Shown here one piece after another: positions 42,019-52,667 of a stretch of DNA of 64,000 nucleotides (the stretch's first letter is position 1; each line of letters begins with the position of its first letter). The position numbers were made by a program, and so were the translations under genes. The notes under the pieces were generated by a model. That model did no database searches. It worked only from the letters and a program-made list of their open reading frames with translations, and was not told where the DNA came from. This DNA is from Rhyzopertha dominica (Eukaryota > Arthropoda > Insecta > Coleoptera > Bostrichidae). The stretch is from assembly GCA_025024175.1 (NCBI GenBank), contig QCXZ01000001.1:39922942-39986941 (forward strand). The letters run 5' to 3'.

Positions 42019-44605
42019 ATGCTCTCAACTGTGCTGTTTGTAAGTGCTTGGTGCATGCTGTGCTATGGTTTTATCGCGTATGACTGTGCGGACAATACTA
42101 TGAACATTACGGCAGTGTCATTGAACGATGTAGCACCCTGCGCCGAAGAAGGAACCGATTACACCCAGGAAACGGTCAGCNNNNNNNNNNNNNNNNNNNN
42201 NNNNNNNNNNNNNNNNNNNNNNNNNNNNNNNNNNNNNNNNNNNNNNNNNNNNNNNNNNNNNNNNNNNNNNNNNNNNNNNNATGTACAAACGAGGAAGAAT
42301 TAGGTACTGTGATACGCGATGGTAAAAAGTATGTACGAGAATTCGAAAACCTCCTAAAAGATTACCTTTTCTGAATACGATTAATCCAATTTTCTTTTTT
42401 TTTTCTGTTTCGGTACGTACTTGTTCCTCTACAAATTTTTGACGCCGACTTGTGTTAGATTTAGACTTGTTTTAATTGTATAGCTGTTTTAATCGTGTGC
42501 TACATTTCAGATATTATAAGTTAATTTCCTCATACAGTAAAGACAGACATTCATATTGGCAGAAACGTATATATTGACTTAGGAGAAATGCTCTCAACTG
42601 TGCTGTTTGTAAGTGCTTGGTGCATTGCTGTGCTATGGTTTTTATCGCGTATGACTGTGCGGACAATACTATGAACATTACGGCAGTGTCATTGAACGAT
42701 GTAGCACCCTGCGCCGAAGAAGGAACCGATTACACCCAGGAAACGTGTCAGCGTCCAGGTGGATCCAGCGCAATGAAATAAAATTGGCAGAAGGTCCAAA
42801 CTTGTTTAGTCGAAATAAGTCGTATTATTATGCATTTGTGGCATGCATAGCCATACCTCAGCAGTGGGCGGGTGGGATTTGCAGAATATATTCACCCCTT
42901 TAGGAGCAGGAATTTGTGCAGAGATCTCCACAAGCATAAAACCATCCACCTGTATCAGCAAAAATGTGGGAATATTGTCATTAATGGAACAACCACAGCA
43001 TCCTTGACCCCTAATGGGGCATTTAAAAGACGACGGTAACCTGTGAAGGAGTCAACCTACACGGAAGATGGACACAGCTGGACCCAAGTAGTAGTGATAG
43101 CTTCGATAAAAATTCACTCTCATGAGTACCTTGCACACGTGAAATTGGATAGTAACGAGATAACTGTAACCAGTGGAGTAGTTTGTCCCTATCTAAACGG
43201 CTACTGTGTAGACTCAAAGTATGGAGAAACCGTTTGGGACTATACGCCGCAAGTAAGTTGTGAAGAGGGACTTACTCTTATTTACGAAGGGAAGACCCAA
43301 CTCATTGGAACCAAAACGAACGGAAAATATATGGTAATTGAGCAGGAGGAAAAGATTTTCGCGCTGTCTTTGAAAGGGACTGCACATATTTGCAGCGGAG
43401 ACGTTTGGCAAACGGAGCACCCCAAGCTGCTGGTAATCGAAAAGGGTAAACATCACGAGTTAACACCTAAAATGGCGCTATTGGCCACCAACACCGATCT
43501 ATCCATATATATTAATAGTAAGCTCCTGTACATTGAACAATCTTATAAACGAGCCATAGATAAGTTATACGTCGATTCGATATATCGCCGGTGCAAGATT
43601 CATAGAGAAACTCTTAAAAATAGATTACTAATGGCCCCTTTAACTTCTAACGCCCTAGGTGCGTTAATAAAGAACCAATTGGGATACGTTGGACGAGTTT
43701 TGGGTGAAGTACTGTACATCGGAAAATGCATTCCCCGTCTGGCGCAAATACGAAGAACTACGGAGTGTTATAACGAACTGCCTGTTACCTCGAACAACAA
43801 AAGCTACTTTATGGCCCCCATAACCCACATTTTACAAACCCACGGTGAGCAGATAGAATGCAGCCCGCTTATGCCCCCTTTATACAAATTAGGCGACGAC
43901 TGGGTAGGATTATCGCCATACCCTGTAGTGAAGGAGGCCCCAATAGAATTACAAGTGGAGGAAGAAATCAAATTAAATTTTGGCCCAATACAACCTCTTA
44001 GTTCCGGTGGACTCTACACAAACGAGGAGATATCCAAAGTACAAAAAACCCTTATATTCGGAATAGAAAGATCAGTGGTCAATAATANAGNCACCAGAAG
44101 GATAGCCGGCTNAGAAACGAACAGCCAAGGATATTCAGCGCNTGATATATTCGATCCGCAAGAAATTAAAAGTCTAGCACGGTCGACATTACAATACGTG
44201 TGGGGCTGGTTCACCGATATAGGAATGGTAATGAGTGGAGTCATTGGTATCTATGTTGTCATTAAAGCCTTGAAGTATATCATCGAAGTAACCATAAATG
44301 GAGTAGCTATATACAATGCCCTTGGATGCGGATTAGCACTGTTTGCAAGCCTATGGAACACCCTTGCAGTATGGGTTGTGCATAGACAACACACAAAAGG
44401 GAGTACCATCAAACATGAAGACACCGCCGACGATACCCCAACAGAAGTGATCACCGAGGAACCAAAACCAGTACCTCGTGCACACAATGCACGGGTCAAA
44501 ACTTCATCTTCCGTGACCGAATCCAATATCAACCCTATTTACGGAAGTAGAATCTCCCTCTACCCTAACGTACCACACTGGAGTGAAGTTGCGAGCAACT
44601 TCTAA
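42019..44605 (+). pseudogene. env: env: chuvirus-type glycoprotein, broken
   Basis: ATG at 42,019 opens with a hydrophobic signal peptide (about 20 residues) followed by AYDCADNTMNITAVSLNDVAPC, a motif style I know from glycoproteins of Chuviridae and their captured copies in insect retroelements. After the gap the reading resumes in broken frames (42,770-43,040) and becomes open from 43,043 to TAA 44,603-44,605. There, a CYNELPV... ITHILQ segment, CSPLMPPLYKLGDDW and SSGGLYTNEE support the same family. Two hydrophobic segments at about residues 395-455 are the fusion-protein anchor region, followed by a hydrophilic tail of about 65 residues. Ns, frame breaks and the gap prevent a functional protein in this assembly. 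Confidence 0.7.
42181..42280. other. assembly gap (100 N)
   Basis: Exactly 100 Ns, a placeholder for an unknown gap. The 470 bases before it (from about 41,708) and after it (to about 42,755) are the same sequence with single-base differences in homopolymers. The gap therefore joins two overlapping contig ends. Confidence 0.95.
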
Positions 44606-45059
44606 TAACGAGAAGATCTAGGCTACGTTTAGGAGCGCTTTCTTTCAGGTTGTAAATCATTCGACAGTCATTTTCCCAGGTCTTACCAATACCTTCCTGC
44701 CGCAATGGACCCGGCTGGCAATATCCTTTTCCTATCGCATTTCCTTTGCCTATAAGTAATTCGATTCTGAATATCCACGTCAGGTAAACAAAGAATATAG
44801 GAGATGCAGATCTTGAGGAGTCCAAGGCGACGGCATCATCATCTCAACCATTCAAGTGACGAGCAGAGGACTCAGTGAGAGTAGTGGTTGTGCTGGGTGG
44901 CGCAGCGCTTTACCAGCAGTTGAGAGACATTGAAAATGACAATAGAATTATTATTTACGGATTTTTAATTTTTCTTAAAGCATTGATTTTCTTTTAGTTT
45001 GTTCTTATTTTTAATTTGGAAAAAATTGATACTTGTTTGAAGTATAACAATTTTTTTTT
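44606..45059. other. gypsy 3' untranslated region
   Basis: About 450 bp between the env stop and the polypurine tract. No coding signal. AT-rich near the end. Confidence 0.5.
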
Positions 45060-45068
45060 GAGGGGGAG
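45060..45068 (+). promoter_or_regulatory. polypurine tract
   Basis: GAGGGGGAG, three bases before the 3' LTR, the expected plus-strand primer. Confidence 0.8.
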
Positions 45069-45071
45069 TAT

Positions 45072-45908
45072 TGTAATACATGGTATTCATTGACCCGGCG
45101 GCATCCGGCCGAAATCGACTAACTAAGATGAAATGGGAGATATGCGGAATCCATAAACTTCCCGTAAAACATCTTGTCGCAGCAATCCGCCGCGACTGCA
45201 CAAGGTTCGTTCACCGAACATTGCAAAATTCGCATTTTTTGCGAAAGTTTCCCGATCGCGTGAAAAATTAAAAAAGAGCAGTACCCCGGTGTCCACGGTC
45301 GAAGATACTTCGAAAACATCGATTTCGTGTCGCAGTTAACTTTCCCTTTTTTTTTGTATTGTGTATATTCTGTCTTTATTACATATTCGTCGTTTGTGTG
45401 AAGTGTGTGGGATCGCCCGACATCGAGGGACTCAAATTTGGTATCGTTACCTCAAAATTATTATTTTCATTTTTTTCTCCATTCACAACGAGAAACTCGA
45501 TTGAGATCTTAAAACTAAAACAAATTCTAAATCAGAATCTGTTGTTTAACGTAAATTCTATTTTCCTTGCGAAGTAAAGCAATACTCCCCGTCAGTAAAA
45601 TTTTTGCGTAGATTTGTGAATTAGTATTATTATTATAGTATTAACATTATTGCTTGTCATTTCTTTTAATAATTTTGTTTCCCCTTCTATTTCGTTTTTA
45701 TTTTAATTGTCAATATAGTGATTGTCAATTGATTAGGGGAGTTTTCTTTCAAAATTGCTTTTCAGGTTAACTAACTAAATAATAATAATAAAAATAGTGA
45801 CCCGTTTCTTCGAGAAGAACCCGCATTCCGAAGAGCTCAATACAATTTTCCTCGCTAAGCGAGGTGGTGGCAGCGAAAACTTAAAACACCCCTATTAAAA
45901 CTGGAACA
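45072..45908 (+). repeat. 3' LTR of gypsy element
   Basis: 837 bp, the same length as the 5' LTR and nearly identical, followed by the TATA duplication at 45,909-45,912. Confidence 0.95.
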
Positions 45909-46980
45909 TATACAATGCCAGGATCTAATTACGGCAACATACGCTAACCATATCTACATAGAAGGTAAACTATCAAAGGAAGACGTTAGTAAAGGAGCGC
46001 ATATTACCAGCAATGCATTCGCGTTCTTATTTAAAGAAATTAGGTTCGAGATTAACGGTATTGTCGTAGATTTTTGTAAAGAACCAGGCATAAAATCCAG
46101 TATCTTGGGATTATTATTGTATAATTCTGCAGAGTGCAGGGCTCTCAGTGTGGCAGGGTGGTCTGGAATTGGTGTATATAATGAAATTAATGATGATGGT
46201 ACTTTTTGTGTACTAATTCCACTTGAATTTTTACTTGGTTTTGCTCGCGATTATAAGAAGGTGTTAATGAACGTAAGACAGGAATTAATTCTGATACGTA
46301 GTGGAAAAGATGAGAACTGCTATGTTAATGTAGATACCGAAGCGTCTATCGATATCTCAAGGATGGAATGGAGGGTTCCGCACGTAACAGAAAATGACGT
46401 AATAAGGCTTGAATTGTTGAAGCAAGTTAATCAGGATGCTCTTATAACAATGGCCTTTCGGCGTTGGGAAATTTATGAATTACCTGCCTTGAAACCTACA
46501 AAATTAGATGTATGGCAAGTCCGATCCTCTTCTAACTTGCAGAAACCTAGATATGTAGTACTAGGATTTCAGAGGAAAAGGAAAAATAATAAATTACAAA
46601 TAGCTAGTAACTTTGACCACCTCAGTATTACCAATATAAAGTTATATCTGAATTCCGAATCGTATCCATATCAGCAATGGAATATGGATTTTGATAAAAA
46701 TAAGTATGACACTGCATACATCAATTACATTAATTTCCAGAACAGTTATTTAGGTCGTTCCTCTGAACCACTAGTGAGTTATGATGAATTTAAAAATAAT
46801 CCACTCTTTGTTTTGGACTGTTCAAAACAAAACGAAGCTATTAAAACAAGTGTAGTTGATGTCAAAATTGAAATGGAGGGGATGCGCAATTTTCTCCAAG
46901 ATGCCGTTGTGTGTGCTCTTATTATTCACGATACTGTCGTCGAATATAGGCCGCTAGGCGGGGAAGTCAGAAAACTTTAA
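45909..46980 (+). pseudogene. Polinton major-capsid-like protein (right copy), split by gypsy
   Basis: Continuation of the frame that begins at about 34,615-34,662 and is cut by the gypsy insertion after a dozen or so codons. Ends at TAA 46,978-46,980. Differs from the left copy at only two residues that I notice (Arg/Lys and Ile/Met around 46,305 and 46,363). It is otherwise intact, so the gypsy insertion is its only private lesion. The family assignment carries the same uncertainty as the left copy. Confidence 0.55.
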
Positions 46981-47451
46981 GATACTGTTAGTAGACATAC
47001 AAGGATTCACAGTTCCTGGCTTTGTGTTAAAAAAAAACTTGCTGTAACAAACGGTAGAACAACGACACATTACGTTTTCTGACCTCCGCCTCCATACACA
47101 CAATTGGGTAAAAAGGAAAAGAGACAGGTGCGTTGGGTGGAAAAATTTCATCATAGCATCCGTTGGAATACTGGTTTTACAAGTTTAAAGGAACTGTCCC
47201 GCATACTCCAACGCGTTACATTTGGAGAATCTATAATTTATTGCAAAGGACTATTGAAAGTGAATTTTCTTAAAAAATATTTACCAGATAGGATAAAAGT
47301 GTATAATATAGAAAATCATGTTCAATTTTCACTCAAACATTATATTGCAGAACCTCCTTGTTTTGTCCATGATTTAAGTACACGCTTTTGTGCAATTACC
47401 ACTATAAATGTAATGCAGAAATATTTGTATAATAAACAAGTACTAATTTAA
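46975..47451 (+). pseudogene. unidentified Polinton gene B (right copy)
   Basis: Free of Ns here, so the damage is clearer. The N-terminal segment (KILLVDIQGFTVPGF, starting near 46,977) has no ATG. It runs to a stop at about 47,081-47,083 (HYVF then stop, followed by PPPPY), and the same protein continues to TAA 47,449-47,451. The missing start and the stop agree with the left copy as far as its Ns allow. It overlaps the end of the capsid-like gene. Function unknown. Confidence 0.4.
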
Positions 47452-47463
47452 ATATTTTTTATT

Positions 47464-47874
47464 TCAATCTACGGTACCTAAAACAATATGTATAATAAAA
47501 ATATCAATTGCATCAAGTTCGAAGTCTGAAAGCATATCTGCCCATTGTTCACCTTCACCTCTGGACGTGCTCCCCATGCGCTCAGTTTCCGGTTTTCTTC
47601 TATCTTCTAGTTCATACTCACTCTTGGATTCTAGAAACTGAATAGAACATTAGAAATAATATTACTAAAAGGATTACACTATTTACCTTCAAAACTGCTC
47701 TGCCGTTGACGCGGATGGTGAAATTTCCTGTATAATTTGGCGACATAATGGACAAGTATTTGAACTTTTTCTCCATTTACAAACGCAGTAATTGCAAAAA
47801 GCATGAGAGCCATTTTAAACCACTGGTAATATAAATATGTCTAGACATATACTACAAATGATATCGTGTTCCAT
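47464..47874 (-). pseudogene. RING-finger gene in Polinton (right copy)
   Basis: Mirror of the left RING gene: ATG at 47,874, C3HC4-like RING with the same missing zinc ligand and internal stop, the same stop before the splice donor, the same intron position, and a second acidic exon ending at 47,464. The converged defects suggest one decayed ancestor for both arms. Confidence 0.65.
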
Positions 47875-48352
47875 TCTGTTACACGTTTGTTAGAATATTA
47901 GAGACTTCAGCGGCGACAGAACACTATCCCTCGTTAATCTCCCCCCACACCTTTTTCTAATGATCTGGTATGTTGCAGGTAAGAACAGGTATAATTTTCT
48001 AGACAACAAAAATTCTTATAAAAGGAGTAACATATTCTCGGATTCGACTTGTTAGAACTTGTCATATTCCACTATAAATGTGTAAAGGAGAGTACAGATA
48101 TGTGCTTAGTAAGCGAAATATAATCCCATAATTGTTCAATATTTCTGCTGTCAGCATTACGGGAACTATCTAGAACATGTTTCTGTGGTATATATTCAAG
48201 TGGCCAATGAAGTTCTGCCAGTTACAGTATCAACAGTCGTCTGTGCTTCAGTTCACTGTTCAGTGTTTTAGTGGTGAGACGTGATAACTAGTGATAGTAG
48301 CATAATATTATTTCTTATCATTTAGCGGTATGTATTCTAGATTTTAAGAATA

Positions 48353-49034
48353 ATGGCTTACATAGTTGTATGGGCGCTTCAAGGATTTAACAGTCTTATG
48401 TTATACAACAAATAGAAGAAGCTGATGATGCAACGATCCATGGAAACAGAAGGTGCTAACCAAGATGGACCATTCGTTGGATCTACACATTATGGGCTGA
48501 ACAGAACCAACACCAAAACTTTGGAAGTGGGAATTTCACCTGTAGATCTTCTTCCATTCGTTCGGATAGTATCAGCACGCAATGCAGTTGCGTTTGGATT
48601 GGTCGAGTGGAATAATTTTATACAGCATAGGTATCCTATCATGGACTACTTCGAAAATCAAAACTGCCGCTGGCACTATGTATAAGTTCGATAACTACAA
48701 CATTCAGTTAGAGGAGTATAAAAAAGTGAAGGTGCTCAGAATAATCGGACCTTACAGCGAGATATTCTTGAGGTATGAAACAACAAAAAACTTATTTCAA
48801 ATAACACATATTGTAAATTGTAAGCTAGAGTATCTGATGCGTCAAGATTTTCAGAGTTTTTATACTTCAGTACTAAACAAAGTAAAGAAATTAAGGAGCC
48901 AGGAAATTGAAAAAGAAATAGAGTTGTATCTTAATTTATCTCCTTTGAACGCTAAGAAAATATGTATGTTAGAAATGATATTATGGAATAAGAATAAAAT
49001 TGTGTATGATCTAGAAATGTGCAATAAATATTAA
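48353..49034 (+). pseudogene. unidentified Polinton gene A (right copy)
   Basis: ATG 48,353, in-frame TAG 48,413-48,415, then the frame 48,425-48,685, then the overlapping frame 48,582-49,034. The positions of the amber codon and of the frame change are the same, to the base, as in the left copy. Confidence 0.4.
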
Positions 49035-49646
49035 ACAAAAAGTAGTGCTTGGTCTTATTCTGTTAACAGCACCTAAATTTGTACCCATTAAGTCACAACT
49101 TTAGTATTAAATTCTATATAATATAAAATAGCGTAAAAATCTTATTACAAATCATACATCACTTTGTAGGTATGTCAAAACCACCGAGTATTGTAATGCT
49201 AGTGTATTTGTTCCAGAATACGGAATAACTTGAAAACACAAATAGTTGGCATACTAGATACCGCTTGGATTAAATAAATGTCACGCAATCACGTAGCACT
49301 AACAGTTTACAGGTTTCATGCTTTCAAGGCTAAAGTCACGAAGTCACACACGATGTCAAATTATAGGTTTCACGATTTCATACCTGAAGTCACGAAGTCA
49401 CGTACGATGTCGGATTACAGGTTTCACGATTACCCGTCTAATGTCACGCGGTCAGGCGTGGTATCAGGTTGCATGTCACAAATGTTTACGCTTCAGTAAC
49501 GAACCGTCAAGATCAGGTTAGTGAACCCTGTTTATTAGGAAGCTATGGTGGTGGGCTCAGGTTCGGTGTACCTGTGGTGGTGGCGGTGGGCGTAGAATCG
49601 GTTGTGGCGGTTGTGGCGGTCCCAATATCGGTCTATCTATACTACT
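49035..49646. repeat. Polinton terminal region (right)
   Basis: Mirror of 25,132-25,734, with the same tandem subterminal units (49,275-49,490) and terminus CTATCTATACTACT. Confidence 0.7.
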
Positions 49647-49739
49647 AGTGGAACATGCAGATTTACTGAAGAAATTATGTAAATTGAGCTATTAGTTTTA
49701 AAGATATTATTCTAAAGTCTTCGAGTAGCATTCTGCCAT

Positions 49740-50530
49740 ACTGATGTGGAAGATAATCCAGTTACAGGGACAGGAGAAAGAAAACAAAATTGATTCTGTC
49801 GCCGGTTTCGTTCGNATATTACAGAACATCTTCAGGACATTATATAAAAAAGAGAGCAATAATTACAAAACNTAAAACTAGAAGATTACAAAATATCAAA
49901 GTTGTTGAATTTGGGGACATATCTTAAACACTCATTTTAATTTGACTAATTCGGATGATACGCTCGATGGCAAGGTGACAATTGAAAATACTAGTATGTG
50001 CGCAAGTCTACGTCCACAACATTGAAAGGTCACATACAAAACATTGTTTAGAGAATTGACAAAGTCAAGATCTAAAATATCTAAAATTGTGATTAGAACA
50101 ATTATACGATAGAACTTACCGTATTGAAATATAATTAGTGCGAAAGTTGACCAACCGAAGTTAATATTTGAAATTAGTTTAAAGGTATATAAAAGCACAC
50201 TAATGAATAATTAATTAAAATATAGATACATTAATACAAAAAAAAGGATAATGAAAGATTCGTTGAGATTTTTAATGTCTTTTTTAGTGTTACATGCGTC
50301 ATCTTTAGACCTACACATGTGCAGCATTTCAGATAATAATCTTTTCTGTGGGTTAGGTTCTCTATCTAAAATTGATGGATTATCAATAATATTTGTCATT
50401 TTTATGATTATACAGTCTGGATAACAACCGTTGTTTGGTTTGGCCAATATAAAGTTTATCACAATGTTGCCAGTTAATCTGATACACTGCATTGGATTTT
50501 TGGCAAACAGTGGTTACATCTTTTAAGTCT
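49740..50530 (-). pseudogene. third Penelope-like fragment: GIY-YIG domain and 3' UTR
   Basis: On the minus strand from about 50,510, VYQINWQHCDKLYIGQTKQRL gives the GIY-YIG nuclease core (with Trp in place of one expected Cys). A frame change follows, then the C-terminal helix region (NPSILDREPNPQKRLLSEMLHM, then TKKDIKNLNESF; 50,400-50,240). The 3' UTR runs to about 49,740 and contains a hammerhead-like motif. The RT is absent. It abuts the right end of the Polinton, about 90 bp away. Confidence 0.75.
49806..49835 (-). ncRNA. hammerhead-like core in third Penelope fragment
   Basis: CTGAAGA, one T, a 4-bp stem GTTC/GAAC with a 10-base loop (one N), then GAAA. Same architecture as at 17,748 although the sequences differ, indicating conserved structure. 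Confidence 0.4.
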
Positions 50531-50740
50531 CGTATTATAGCTTTTTAATACCTGAAACGTTGACGATTCTAAAATATTTTGTATCAACTGCAGGTGTGTT
50601 TTTTGATTCTACTGTACCTAGACTTTTTTTTAAATCAAAGGCATATATTGCCCGAATGTATTAATAATGATTATATGGGCTTAACAGGGTAAGCAGACAA
50701 AGCTGGCAATACTCTTTTAGAAACCGATTGGCCCGCTAAC

Positions 50741-51809
50741 CAGGGTTGGCATGATTAAAACAAAATGTTTCAAACAGAATGTTTTAAACTAGTTTAAAAC
50801 AACGCTTCTGTTTAAAACTTTGTTTTAAACAAATGTTTAAATCATATGTTTTAAACAGTGTTTTTTACTACTATTGTATGTGATTCATTAATTATTACTA
50901 TAGGGCTCGTTTACCCTCCACAAATAGATAAACAGGATTATTAGTAATTACATATCTACATAATGTCACCTGACATTTGCATAAAAATGAATTAAATTCA
51001 AAACCAGGCCCAGTTTTTTATCGATACAACAGTTATAGAAATTAATAATAAACTTAACATTTTTTCTGTAGCTATAAATTACGAACATTTTTAAACAACA
51101 AATACAAATCTTAACCTTATCATAACATAAAAATTTGTATTTCTGGTTCAATACAACGAAACAAATAAGACGTTCATTCAGCACTTACTAGATAATTATA
51201 TATTTAGCATAATAGAACAAGTAGTTATCAGAACTTGGGAATATGAAAAACAATAAACAAAAAGTAAAATATTTTTGCTAGTGCAAGGATATCTTTTTTG
51301 CACTTCTTGCATCGAGCTCGCATTGTACTATTTTGCACCTTAATTTTGTGGAAGTAATTCCACACTGCATTATTCCTCCTACTGGTCATTGTAATTGTTG
51401 AACTTTATACATACTAGGTCGGCTCCTATTCTCTTTGTTAAAGTTGATATTATCTAAAATCAACCCAGTGATTGGTCTGGATTTTAAGAACACAGTTGAT
51501 TTTCGCTTAAAATAGAAAAGAAAAACCGGCTCATAATAACTAAAATTGTCGCATAAACGCCGTAGACATCGAATACAAATGACAAATGACAACAGACAAT
51601 CTTAGTCACATAGGGATTTTAGACAACTGCTACGCTTTACGTCATCCACTCGTATTTATTTTCACTAATACACATAGTAATTTGCAAGAGAGTGCATGTT
51701 TAAAACAGTGTTTAATACGTTTTAAACATATTTTCAACTAAGTAAGAAAAAGCATGTTAAATTAAAAAAACTGTTTGTTTTGTTTAACTTTTGTTTTTTG
51801 CCAACCCTG
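50741..51809. mobile_element. complete hAT-type MITE (CAGGGTTGGCA ends)
   Basis: Starts CAGGGTTGGCA and ends TGCCAACCCTG, flanked by a perfect 8-bp duplication CCGCTAAC (50,733-50,740 and 51,810-51,817). 1,069 bp, no transposase. Both ends are rich in TGTTTTAAAC/GTTTAAAAC words. The shortened copy at 10,485-11,735 is its relative. Confidence 0.9.
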
Positions 51810-52004
51810 CCGCTAACCCAGTTGATGTTCGGCTGTTTATTCATTAGCACATAAGGTTCTCGAAACTTCTCTCTTAAGAAACTTTCCCATTTAAACCACC
51901 ATTCTACGACCTTAAATAAAAACTTAGCTATTGTAGACTGGCCATAAACTGCATTATAACTGTATACCGATGCGACACATGGATGCACCTTAACCGGCTA
52001 AGTA

Positions 52005-52667
52005 CAGGGTCTCCCATTTTCGTTGTAATTGTAGGGTATCTTCATAACTTTTAGTACTAGAGCGCTGCGGTTTCGACATTACTGTACTACTTTTTTGTTG
52101 TGAGTTGAGCTGTACCATCGCCTTTTATTTTAAAGCTATAGCCAACTTTTAAAAAATGCAACATTTTTTCAGTTCTCAATATCTCGATTAGCTATGTAGA
52201 TACAAATATATATATATCTCTCTTTTATAGATATTTTTATTCTAAATCCAGTGGCGTAAAAATTGAAATAACATCAGAATTAGTGAAAATGAACCTAACA
52301 TACCTAACTACATTTTCTTAATCAGAAAAATACGTCTTTTCAATCATAGGAAAACCAACTACAATTTTCATTTAAAAAATGCAAGTTTGTGTTATATTTC
52401 AAAAATCTGACCGCCTAAAGAAAATCTGAGTACGCCACTGGATGTTTTTTAAATATCTACATACCCAAGTGACATATTGAGAGCTGAAGAAGCGATTCAT
52501 TACTCAAAAGTTGGCTATAGCTTTAAAACAAAAAACGATAAAAAATAGCGATGGCACAGGTGAACTGAACAAAAAAAGTAATACCTACAGTAATGTCAAA
52601 ACTGCAACGCTCTAGCATTAATAGTTACCGAGATTCCCTACAATTACAACGAAAATGGGACACCCTG
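52005..52667. mobile_element. Tc1/mariner-type MITE with ~210-bp inverted ends
   Basis: Begins CAGGGTCTCCCATTTTCG and ends in the near complement CGAAAATGGGACACCCTG, with TA on both sides. The arms pair imperfectly over about 200 bp (52,005-52,210 with 52,450-52,667). A smaller element lies inside. Confidence 0.8.
52249..52440. mobile_element. nested small element with CAGTGGCGTA ends
   Basis: 192 bp from CAGTGGCGTA to TACGCCACTG in the loop of the mariner MITE. The ends are hAT-like (compare 19,832), but no target duplication is visible. Confidence 0.55.

Larger units (their letters stand above)
34663..45908 (+). mobile_element. Ty3/gypsy LTR retrotransposon with macro domain and env
   Basis: Two 837-bp LTRs (34,663-35,499 and 45,072-45,908) start TGTAATACAT and end CTGGAACA. 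A 4-bp duplication TATA (34,659-34,662; 45,909-45,912) flanks it. The matching uninterrupted site is visible in the left Polinton arm near 28,838-28,842. Order: gag, -1 frameshift, protease, RT, RNase H, macro domain, integrase, env. I count about three mismatches between the LTRs by eye, so the insertion is recent. Envelope gene and TATA target are errantivirus-like traits. Integrase and env are broken, and 100 Ns lie at 42,181-42,280. Confidence 0.92.
25132..49646. mobile_element. Maverick/Polinton-derived palindromic element (host of a nested gypsy)
   Basis: Ends AGTAGTATAGATAG / CTATCTATACTACT. It is flanked by a 6-bp duplication AGTGGA (25,126-25,131 and 49,647-49,652), the diagnostic size for Polintons. 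The interior encodes Polinton hallmark proteins: integrase, DNA polymerase B, an ATPase tail and a capsid-like protein. The left arm (25,132-30,724) is repeated in reverse as 32,887-34,662 plus 45,909-49,646. The right arm is interrupted by the gypsy element. Without that insertion the unit is about 13.3 kb, shorter than typical 15-20 kb Polintons, and lacks a protease and most of polB. All genes are broken, so it is non-autonomous. Confidence 0.85.
45909..49646. repeat. Polinton palindrome, right arm (outer part)
   Basis: Reverse copy of 25,132-28,842. Small differences include one extra GTTGTGGCG unit near 49,604-49,612. Confidence 0.85.

Noticed and set aside
41707..42760. Tandem duplication of the pol end and env start
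   Set aside because: It flanks a 100-N gap and differs mainly by homopolymer indels, so an assembly artefact is the simpler reading.
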